Source of the DNA: Lytechinus pictus
Taxonomy: Eukaryota > Echinodermata > Echinoidea > Temnopleuroida > Toxopneustidae
DNA length: 64,000 nucleotides
Direction: 5' to 3'
Assembly (NCBI RefSeq): GCF_037042905.1
Contig: NC_087249.1
Coordinates: 16,115,901-16,179,900, forward strand
Below are positions 53,401-60,169 of this stretch, in pieces (the first letter of the stretch is position 1; each line of letters begins with the position of its first letter). Position numbers and translations under genes: made by a program. The notes under the pieces were generated by a model. It was not told the origin of the DNA. It was given only the letters and a program-made list of their open reading frames with translations, and did no database searches.

Positions 53401-56400
53401 TCAAAAATTAATATTCTTCAATGTGTGAAGTCTAACAGTTTCTATTTTCCAAAAGTTCTGAATATGCCAGTGTCCAGCTTGTAATTGCTCTGAACCAAGT
53501 GGATTCTGATTCCATAAGATTTGCGCGTGAGACAAACAGTACTGGTAATATCATAATTGCTACTTGGTCAATCGATTTCAGAAAACAAACTATAAATGGT
53601 TATAAGAATTGTTTTATGTTGACAGTAGGTGTTGACAAAATATCAATAATGAAAAATGATAGCAATATCAAGCATAGTTATAGTCCTGAACCTACTCACA
53701 GCCCCCCCCCCCCCCCGCACACCCATGCACCCTCGTACACACCCACACACACACATCATCCTTTATTCGCCTTATCACACAGGACACTATGCTTACGTCG
53801 AGTCTTCTATTCCGCATCGGCCCAATTCTCGCATCTCCATAAGATCTCCTATCCTTAATAGCAAGAACCAAGACATGTGTATTCGATTCTACTACCACGC
53901 GTACGGTAAGGACGTCGGGTCTCTGACCGTCGATGTCGATTTGGAAGACTTTTACGACGACATCACGCAATTTGCGATCGCCGGCGACCACGGGAATAAA
54001 TGGCGCCCAGCTAATGTGAATATACCGGCTAGCTTCACTGGTATCCATAATTTCAGGGTAATAGTGAATTTTCTTAGGTATCTTCAATCATCCTGTATTA
54101 GTATATTAAACTGGTTTAAAGCAAACGAGTTAGCTTTTTTTCTCTGAAAAGTCTTAAGGTCAGCCAAGACCAAAAGGACTTGTCCTTGTTATTTGTTTGT
54201 TTTGTTATGTTTTGAGGAGGGTTTGCCGGAAATATTTTTCATTTTTTAGGTTTTTTAATTTTTATTTTATTGCATTTATTTATTTTAATTCATTTCAGTT
54301 TTCATTGTTATATTTTTTTCATTTATTTTGATTTATTTATACTCTTTTGGGAGGAGCGGTTCCTGTGATGATTTACCTCATGTCCGACTATTCAGAAGCC
54401 ACCTATTCTTCTGTTGCGATATTTTGGTTTCTGATTTCATACATCTTCCTCAGATTGAATTTTCGACCGAGAAATACAGAGACGGATTCGAAGGCGACGT
54501 CGCTATCGATGACATCCTGTTCTTAAGGAGGCCATGCGAAGGATATCCGTCCGAAAGCGCGTGTAGCTTCGAACAAGGCCTAGTAGGCTGTGGATATAGT
54601 GTCGATTTGACCGCTCAATACCAATGGAAGTGGTACGATCTCCTAGCCTTAGAAGAACCACCCCTGAATTCGAGTGAGTAGGAAAAGTTAGGGTGGGTTG
54701 CAGATAGAATAAAGTCATCTGTATAGGCTATTGGGCGTTCTTTTCAGTACAAATAATAATAATTTTTATCTTCTAATGTATAAATTTCATTGCAGGAATG
54801 GAATAAACTAAAATCAAGTCTATTATCTAAATCTGTCTAATACAATGATACAGGAGAGTTTAAAATTTTATTTTTTCGACATAACTGGGCATGGTGGCTT
54901 AGTCGTATAGTTCCTGAGCTCATGAAAGGTAAGTCATAGGTTCGATGACTGCCCAGTCACATCGAGGGAAAAAAAACTTTAAACACGGGACCTTCTATCC
55001 TCTTTGTAGGCGCTCCTTTAGCCTTCAGGTCTTTTAAAGTAATTACTATTATGATATTATTCTAGCAAAACATTAATAGTAAAGAAGGTGTGGTTTCTGA
55101 GTGTATCCCCATATAGAGTTGGAAAATATTAAAGAAGAATGAAACTCTTGGAGCAAGTTAGCTTTTGTGAAAGCAGAAAAATCAAAGAATAAGATCAACA
55201 AAAGTTTGAGTAAAATAGGACTAGCAATAGAAGAGTTATGAGCATTTGAATGTCGAGATCACTAATGCTATGGAGATCCTCCCATTGGCAATGCGACCAA
55301 GATCTATGATGTCACAGATGAACAACTCTCCCCTTTTGGACACTGAAAATATACCCCAAAACATCTCTTTTTGCTCATTCTAATCATATATGACAAACGA
55401 TTCATCAATGATATAATGTTGTGAAACCTCTGTACTTGTCCTCTCATAAAGAGAACACCTCACCTTGTGATAGACTCTATAAAAGTTAGAATATAAGTGA
55501 AATAAGTACTAAAGTAATGAGGGAGTTGAACGTGTGTGACATCACAGATCTTGGTCGCATTGCCAATGGGAGGATCGACATGGCATTAGTGATCTCAATA
55601 TTCAAATGCTCATAACTTTCTTATTATTTATTCAATCTTCCTCAAACTTTCAACAATATGTTTCTTTGATTTTTCTCTTTGATATGGATTCAGCTGGTTT
55701 CAAGGGTTTCATTCTCCTTTAAAGATATAGTAATCATGTTGCTGTTTCTCAACGATTTTTTCGATTTCTCTAGTTTCTACCTCTTTCATGTACACCAAGG
55801 CCCCGACTCCGATCACCGGTTACACCGCTGAACTGTTCTCCGCAGTCTACGATCTCCGTGGTCGGACCCATTGTCTGACAGTCGACGTCGTCCTCACAGG
55901 AGACAGCACTCACCGGCTTCTGATTCAAACACGAGAGACGAAGGCGAAGATAAAACACGATATAGGCCTTCTTTCGGGAGACCTTGGTGGGTCGTGGGTC
56001 AGGGGAAACTGGTCAATACAGGGCGATCTCATTTATCCTACGTTTCAGGTAATTCAAAGTAGACTACCCACTTCTCAATATGTTTGGTAATTATGTAATG
56101 CATATAATAAGTGACTAGCAATGTCAACTTACCAATACAGAAACGTAATGATAATAATAAAATATTAATAATGACAACTAAAAACTTAAAATAAAAAATA
56201 ATAATAATGATATAAAAATTATCGCTATATGATAAGAGGATAACAATAAGGACAATATCACTATGAGTTATGGAAATAAGCATGTAAATAAATACAACGA
56301 TGATATCAATAATAATCATAACAGCCCTATCTGATTGTTCTGATTGTTCTGATGATGAATCTTATTATACGCATGTGTATACAGATGACGTTATGAAATA

Positions 56401-57316
56401 TGATTGAGGATCAGTGCAAATCAGTCCATTAATGTCTTTAATATTCATCTCTTGCTATTCGTTCTCTAGCTTGTCTTCACGGCGATGTATGACTCAAGCT
56501 CCGAAGGAATTATTGCCATCGATAATGTTTACCTTTCAAAGCATATGGATGCGTGCATGGAACGTAAGAAATTAAAGTTTTAAATGAACATTTCGGCATA
56601 AATGATTATTACTTTAGAAAAGTATAACTTTATCTAATACAAAGAGGGCAAGATTTGTGGGGGATTTTTAGGGGGCTGTAATTGTGTGAAATTATGGGTC
56701 TGGATCTACCTTCAAGATAGGGATGTGATATCTAGGGAGGTACGATGAATATGTTTTAAACATCCCTCCTTTCCGGCTTTCATGCCTTTAAAATAAACGA
56801 ATCACCAAAAGAAAACCATCTTTACTTAAACTACATTATCGGAAACCATCGTTACTTAAAAACAGGCTTCATGCAGAGAGCGGAAAAAATATCGAATTGA
56901 TTAGAAATTTCCTTTTATCTATGTGTAAAATTTAATAATTTAGACGTGGAAATTAGTTTGGCCTAAACATTCAATGTCTATTCGCAGATCCACAACATCC
57001 ATTGAAGACGAGTTCACGACCTTTTATTTCTCGGCAACCACATCGAGGTACTAATCCTAACGTCGGAATGATCATTACCATCGTCCTGGCCGTACTTGTT
57101 TTCATAGCCGTCGCCATCATCGGTGGTCTTTTTATTTTCAAATACCGCAAGTCGAGTTTAAAATCTTTTACTGTCGGCTATAAGAACGAGAACTTGGATT
57201 CCATTTCGGTGTCTGGGGTAAACACGCACAGTCGCGATGGAGGTCGTGAAGATTCACAGGTGGTTATTCGTGGGACTTCAGAAGGACCGAAGCCCGACTC
57301 TTCTCATTTCTTGTAG
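39447..57316 (+). CDS. Gene B: six-MAM-domain type I membrane protein, 20 joined coding exons
   Basis: Coding exons: 39447-39486, 40071-40226, 40800-40938, 41562-41685, 42316-42403, 43091-43243, 46532-46821, 47481-47571, 48169-48339, 48764-49038, 49500-49590, 49973-50170, 50552-50826, 51610-51703, 53036-53212, 53783-54057, 54454-54673, 55774-56048, 56470-56563, 56988-57316. The sum is 3555 nt, or 1184 aa plus stop. It has the same architecture and intron phases as gene A: signal peptide, six MAM domains, a shorter stalk of about 25 residues (1076-1100), a helix at about 1101-1125, and a tail with FKYR, GYKNE (Tyr about 1140), SGV and QVVI. Every junction is GT-AG except the exon 13 acceptor, which reads AT. 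If that is real, the gene may be truncated after the MAM4 start. Otherwise it should be a surface adhesion or receptor protein like gene A (inference from MAM family). Confidence 0.85.
40071..40226 (+). CDS. Gene B exon 2: MAM1 a segment
   Basis: Encodes GGFSCNFEQDMCSYSQDQGD and DTGPDVDHTHGTTQG. 156 nt and nearly identical at nucleotide level to gene A exon 2. Confidence 0.9.
40800..40938 (+). CDS. Gene B exon 3: MAM1 b segment, first half
   Basis: Encodes GYYMYTESSGRAKGNVARLT, then CVELYYSMYGDTMGSLR. Preceded by a CT-rich tract and a TGCAG acceptor. Phase 1 to phase 2. Confidence 0.9.
41440..41525. repeat. CT / poly-C microsatellite upstream of gene B exon 4
   Basis: (CT)n, a C10 run, (CT)n again and another C10 run, ending about 35 bp before the acceptor. 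Same intron position as the tract at 16880 in gene A. Confidence 0.85.
41562..41685 (+). CDS. Gene B exon 4: MAM1 b segment, second half
   Basis: Encodes RVYVTESPPSNSDDLVWSLS then GNRGSGWFRGFVSIPSD. 124 nt, phase 2 to phase 0, as in gene A. Confidence 0.88.
42316..42403 (+). CDS. Gene B exon 5: MAM1 d segment
   Basis: Encodes LIFEAETGDGEYSDIAIDDI then KVKDGLCPK. 88 nt, one codon shorter than gene A exon 5. Confidence 0.88.
43091..43243 (+). CDS. Gene B exon 6: MAM2 a segment
   Basis: Encodes FLNCTFEKVDDLDDGTCGFV and PSVDHTTGTIAG. 153 nt, phase 1 to phase 1. Confidence 0.87.
43244..44204. other. Gene B intron 6, left part
   Basis: AT-rich DNA ending in a GTAGTAGTAGTGGTAGTA microsatellite, the target of the Tc1-like insertion. 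Overlapping short frames at 43404-43764 have no recognisable domain. Confidence 0.5.
44207..45851 (+). mobile_element. Tc1-like DNA transposon, 1645 bp, near-intact
   Basis: Terminal inverted repeats begin CACTGTTGGTCATAAAGG at the left and end CCTTTATGACCAACAGTG at the right. They match for about 25 bp and are flanked by TA (44205-44206 and 45852-45853). The body holds a single damaged transposase gene. The insertion sits in a GTA-rich microsatellite in gene B intron 6, in the same orientation as the gene. Confidence 0.93.
44515..45528 (+). pseudogene. Tc1-like DD34E transposase, broken by frameshifts and one stop
   Basis: Would cut and paste the element at TA sites. Order: helix-turn-helix (ERVVALRQEGYKQTDIAEVL, GISQSLVSKILKRQ), a GRPR-like linker (KSPGRPRLTTRRDD), a second DNA-binding part (YHGINVSRSTVNRRLLQHGY), then the catalytic domain with D in VFTDESRF, D in QDDNARPHRA and E in NHIEHAWD (34 residues between the last two, so DD34E). 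Damage: a frame change near the candidate ATG at 44515, another frameshift at about 44750-44770, and a TAG at 45292-45294 where a sense codon is expected just before LPWPACSPEMN. All catalytic residues are kept, so inactivation looks recent. Confidence 0.92.
45854..46531. other. Gene B intron 6, right part
   Basis: The GTA/GTAGTA-like simple repeat continues to about 46010. A C17 and CT tract at about 46477-46516 directly precedes exon 7. Open frames here translate the simple repeat. Confidence 0.6.
46532..46821 (+). CDS. Gene B exon 7: MAM2 b segment
   Basis: Encodes GYLIYTKASWSNRNKIARLI, then CVVFWYHMTGDDIGELNVYL and IWSLAGNRGDVWRGAEAEI. At 290 nt it is 15 nt longer than gene A exon 7, from a five-residue insertion in the NTMDSSALGSR loop. 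Confidence 0.88.
47481..47571 (+). CDS. Gene B exon 8: MAM2 d segment
   Basis: Encodes IIFEVARGSSYNGDVALDDI then LITSYGCPGH. 91 nt, donor C|GTAAGT as in gene A. Confidence 0.88.
47646..47760 (+). mobile_element. tRNA-derived SINE, truncated (plus strand)
   Basis: GGGCGTCGTGGTCTAGTGGT (A box) and GGTGGGTTCGATTCCCAG (B box), then GCGTGTTTTCCTTCAGGAAA. The tail is missing or short. It belongs to the same family as the SINE at 38449. Gene B intron 8. Confidence 0.82.
48169..48339 (+). CDS. Gene B exon 9: MAM3 a segment
   Basis: Encodes NESSVSCTFEEAELCAYVQD, then IDWKWHNRAAGGVFTGPDYD and HTKGNEFG. 171 nt with a strong GTGAGT donor. Confidence 0.88.
48764..49038 (+). CDS. Gene B exon 10: MAM3 b segment
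   Basis: Encodes GFYLYISSSRTINSEDVARI, then SCVEFWYHMWGRDVETLNVY and GDQGNYWHRKKFTVP. Donor AGA|GTACTG, weak but phase-consistent. Confidence 0.87.
49500..49590 (+). CDS. Gene B exon 11: MAM3 d segment
   Basis: Encodes IVFEGIPGDEVRDDIAMDDV then TLYQDQNCPE. 91 nt, donor T|GTGAGT. Confidence 0.88.
49973..50170 (+). CDS. Gene B exon 12: linker and MAM4 a segment
   Basis: Encodes VTEPPNSGTMPPARESIDCD, then FCDYTNDIDTDYGDWTRR and ITGPKVDHTLGTELG. 198 nt, phase 1 to phase 1. Confidence 0.87.
50552..50826 (+). CDS. Gene B exon 13: MAM4 b segment, non-canonical AT acceptor
   Basis: Encodes GYYTSFDPYDLSGARYGDTA, then RCLVFFAFMFGHSIDYLTLQ and IYGNHAEKWMELGMDVP. The start at 50552 is fixed by alignment to gene A exon 13 and by the exact 275-nt length. 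The two bases before it are AT, not AG. The nearest AG (50563-50564) shifts the frame and reaches a TAA after six codons. The frame upstream of 50552 contains TGA, so no in-frame extension is possible. Confidence 0.75.
51610..51703 (+). CDS. Gene B exon 14: MAM4 d segment
   Basis: Encodes IWFVGTIGTSRYASEIVLDD then IALMNGKCPIQ. 94 nt, phase 0 to phase 1. Confidence 0.87.
51990..52115. repeat. Short direct and inverted repeats in gene B intron 14
   Basis: AAATGCACTATCCTGC occurs twice in direct order (about 52014 and 52049). An inverted GCAGGATAGTGC follows at about 52078. TGACGTCA motifs lie beside them. Confidence 0.6.
52215..52775. repeat. GC-rich repeat element with inverted C-rich ends, gene B intron 14
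   Basis: Left ACCCCCGGGGGGGCACTC and right GAGTGCCCCCCCCCCCCC are inverted. The interior repeats CCGTTCCAAGGCATAGCATT-like and CCGTTCCGAGGACCC-like units several times. Base composition is very unlike the surrounding intron. Overlapping open frames on both strands come from this repeat. Confidence 0.65.
52808..52862. repeat. Perfect-stem hairpin, about 20-bp arms
   Basis: CCAAATGGATATACCGCAC at the left pairs with GTGCGGTATATCCATTGG at the right around a CTTGGTCCTGCGGACCTCG loop that can itself pair (GGTCCTGCGGACC). Confidence 0.8.
53036..53212 (+). CDS. Gene B exon 15: linker and MAM5 a segment
   Basis: Encodes ATEAPPVPWAANCDFESTTD, then FDWTVHSGSTSSSNTGPSSD and HTTGTAIG. 177 nt. Confidence 0.88.
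   Translation, partial: PRKLHQYLGQPTVISSLRRTRSVAILIMTTTILTGQCIAVAPARAIQALQAITQREPP
53783..54057 (+). CDS. Gene B exon 16: MAM5 b segment
   Basis: Encodes GHYAYVESSIPHRPNSRISI, then MCIRFYYHAYGKDVGSLTVD and AIAGDHGNKWRPANVNIP. It is preceded by a poly-C and CA microsatellite. Confidence 0.89.
54454..54673 (+). CDS. Gene B exon 17: MAM5 d segment fused to MAM6 a segment
   Basis: Encodes IEFSTEKYRDGFEGDVAIDD, then CEGYPSESACSFEQGLVGCG and QYQWKWYDLLALEEPPLN. 220 nt exactly as in gene A. Confidence 0.88.
54888..54975 (+). mobile_element. Possible tRNA-like SINE head in gene B intron 17
   Basis: GGCATGGTGGCTTAGTCGTA resembles an A box and CATAGGTTCGATGACTG a B box, spaced as in a tRNA promoter. 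It is followed by an A8 tract. No clear body or tail. Confidence 0.45.
55129..55722. mobile_element. About 590-bp palindromic MITE in gene B intron 17
   Basis: Left TTAAAGAAGAATGAAACTC pairs with right GTTTCATTCTCCTTTAA. AGAGTTATGAGCATTTGAAT pairs with ATTCAAATGCTCATAACTTT. CCCATTGGCAATGCGACCAA pairs with TTGGTCGCATTGCCAATGGG. The arms are about 200 bp each, with a spacer of about 170 bp. No coding potential. Confidence 0.86.
55774..56048 (+). CDS. Gene B exon 18: MAM6 b segment
   Basis: Encodes ISTSFMYTKAPTPITGYTAE, then DLRGRTHCLTVDVVLTGDST and SGDLGGSWVRGNWSIQGD. 275 nt. Confidence 0.88.
56470..56563 (+). CDS. Gene B exon 19: MAM6 d segment
   Basis: Encodes LVFTAMYDSSSEGIIAIDNV then YLSKHMDACME. 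94 nt, donor C|GTAAGA. Confidence 0.87.
56988..57316 (+). CDS. Gene B exon 20: short stalk, transmembrane helix, cytoplasmic tail
   Basis: Encodes HPQHPLKTSSRPFISRQPHR, the helix MIITIVLAVLVFIAVAIIGG, FKYRKS, SFTVGYKNENLD, SGVNTHSR and DSQVVIRG. It ends with TAG. The stalk lacks the long Ser-rich run of gene A. Confidence 0.9.
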
Positions 57317-60161
57317 TTTTCAAGCGTATGGAATCTCCTATTACCCCTGTAATCATAAAATTGCACAAAAAATGTGTTATATATATACAATTTATAGTTA
57401 AATCACTTTGTACCATAATTTATTTTATTAGGGCAAAATTATTTAAAAAAAATGTCCCACCTGATAATTATACATTATCAAAAGATGAGAATGACGACAG
57501 AAGTGTTAGAAGTATTTATAATTATGATTATCATGATAAATAATTTTAGCAGGATTTACATAAATATATATATAACGATGATGTATGAATGAATATGATC
57601 ATATATTGATAATTAGTGTGGTTATGGTAATATCATTATTAGGAGTACTATTGCAATAATTAAGTTTATTGAAAATATTCAACTTAAACATTTTATCAAT
57701 TGTATTCTTAACAATAGTAATAATAGCATATATTTTTCTATTTTTTTTTTCAAATTTCTGGTTAAAATTTTTAAAAATCTATCTACTCAAAAAAAAGTTT
57801 CAAATGTTAAACTATTGCGTCTCTCATGAGCACGATCTTGGATCTCCTCCCAATGCGACAGGTAAATGAGATATAAACGTCAAATTGCCTTGGTAAGCAA
57901 AGCATCGTGCTGATTGGACATGTCGCTTACATTCATTTTATTTATCAAAGATTGACTACATACAGTTGTTTTCCCTTTTTAACTTTATTAATTAAACGCG
58001 GACCTATTTTTTATCGTCTCAACTATATTAAATAAATTTCGAGAATGACAATAATATTTGAATCAGTCTCTTCTTAATTTTATTTTTCCTATGATACTTA
58101 ATTAGGTTTGATTAACTTGTATAGTATCCAATGGCTTTCAAATCATTCAGGGCGGAAATGTTGCCATTATAAATTTCATCCTTTGGACCTCACTTGGTAT
58201 TGGTATATTTTAACATTCATTATTATGGAAGGTGAACTTTAAATATTTCCATATTTCTTCATCATTATTAAGCTCTGAATTATTATCCTTACCACATTTA
58301 GACAATATTAAATGTATCTTACTCTTTTGTTTCGATATAATTATAATTTTATGAATAAAAATGCCTCCAAGGATTGATAAAATGGTCTGAAAGAATTGTT
58401 GCTGTATGTTAACCATTTTTGTCTGGGATATATGACTATACATACATTGATCTTGACTATCGTTACAATTCAGCGGGTAAATTCAATATTATAGTCAAAC
58501 TGTCGAACAAATAAGTCGACCTATCGATTATTGAATTGAAAAATTTTCAAGCGAATAGAAGATGCAATAACTTACGCACTATCGTACAGTGGCTTATAAG
58601 CATGCATGAAACCCACTGACAGTTTAACACCTGCTCGAATCTTTCAAAGAAGATAAAAGATCTATTAAATAAATGTTGTCACAGGCTAAGTAACCTTGCA
58701 ATACCCCCTTATATATGCTGCAAAATCATACCAGAATAGATACTGCTTCAAACAATATTATCATCATAACTGCCATGATTTGGGATGTGAAGTGTGATAG
58801 CAGCTAATTATCCTTTTCTGGAGCGCAGAATTTAGTTTTCTTTGAGAGAGAGAATAATTTTGAGAAGAAAGAGATTCCGAAAATGATGATAGCATGTTTT
58901 TTATTTTGCGTATCCTTATTTTCGTAGTTATAAATGCCTCCGAAAATTATCCATTATCATATTTTTTTGGGGGTAATCTTAGCCCCACTTTTCGACGTTA
59001 ACAAAGTACGCCACTAATTATGGATAAATACCCTCTCCCCTTAAATGTATAAGTGTCTAAATCGACAGCTACTTCAAAAGCAAGCATTGCTTTTATAGTG
59101 GAGCCCCCTCATTTTTGTTTCCGCATGAAATGTTTTATACTGCTATTCTTCAAAATATTAATCCGTCATTGTTATACCTCATTTATATCACTGTGCATTT
59201 GTATGTTTGAATAGAAATGAAATAAACTGATTATTGAATCGAATAAGGTCATTCTTCAAAATGTCAATCCGTCAGTTTTTATTTTTTGATGTATATTACT
59301 TTGCATGTATATGTTTGAATAGAAATAGAAAATGGTAATTGAAATTGAATCGAATAATGTCATTCTTTAAAGTATCAAACGATCTGTTGTTGTTTTTTCT
59401 AATTTATATTACTAAACATTTAAATTTTGGATAGAAATATAATAAAATAATTGAAATTGAGTCGAACAAGGTAATTCTTTCAAATGTCAATCCGTCAGTT
59501 TTGTTTGTATTATACTATCTTGCATTTATTATGTTTAAATAGAGTGTGTCAAATAAATAATTACAGAAATGGGAGATAAAGTTGTTCATCTAGAGAAACA
59601 TCTTTTTGGAGACCCTGATTGAAAGAAAAACATTTAAGATTTTTGTATCTAAGTTAGTTAAGAATATACGAATCATTCTCTTTACAGAATGACTGCAGAA
59701 TACCGGAAGAGATCTTCCACTTGACAATTATGTAAAAATTCGAAATTCAACAGTTCAATTGTCTTACTTTATTTTCATTGATATTTGTTACAAGTATTCA
59801 AACTAATATCAAAATGAACTAATGGTTACATGCCTAAAATAATAAGCATGGGATATAAAGTCACAATACCTCACCTTTCGTCCAAAACGAAGACATAAAG
59901 TCATTTTAGTCATACAAGAACCTACCTACGCATAGCTTTCTTCGGTCAAAATGACCTTTGAAATAATCCTGGGACTAGGAACCACCCCCTTTCAACAAGA
60001 GTAGAATTCCCTCCTCTTCCCTTTGTCGATATTTCAATATTTTATCATATTCTTTTATAATTCGGCTGCACAGCGATACAAAGTAAATTTGAGCAATTTT
60101 ATACAAATAGAGTTAGACAAAATAAATTGACAAATAAATAACTCGAGTGAGGATAATCAAA
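57317..60161. other. Gene B 3' UTR and downstream DNA, no further gene
   Basis: AT-rich. Open frames at 57328-57543, 57669-57869 and 58210-58443 (minus) lack domains and lie in low-complexity DNA. No confident polyadenylation hexamer within 250 bp of the stop. An AATAAA occurs near 59220, inside a tandem repeat. Confidence 0.5.
59144..59545. repeat. Four-unit tandem repeat, about 107-112 bp per unit
   Basis: ATTCTT(C/T)AAA-x-T-x-TCAA-like starts occur at about 59144, 59251, 59362 and 59474. Each is followed by a TATATTACT-x-TGCAT-like stretch, then TTTGAATAGAAAT and a TTGAATCGAATAA end. Repeated at 62431-62832 in the second 3.3-kb copy. Confidence 0.8.
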
Positions 60162-60169
60162 AAAAAATA

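Larger units (their letters stand above)
56883..60161. repeat. 3279-bp direct repeat, copy 1 (contains gene B exon 20)
   Basis: Matches 60170-63448 at a constant offset of 3287 with no difference that I could see. It starts inside gene B intron 19 and includes exon 20, the 3' UTR and about 2.8 kb of downstream DNA. An 8-bp AT-only linker (60162-60169) separates the copies. Confidence 0.95.
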
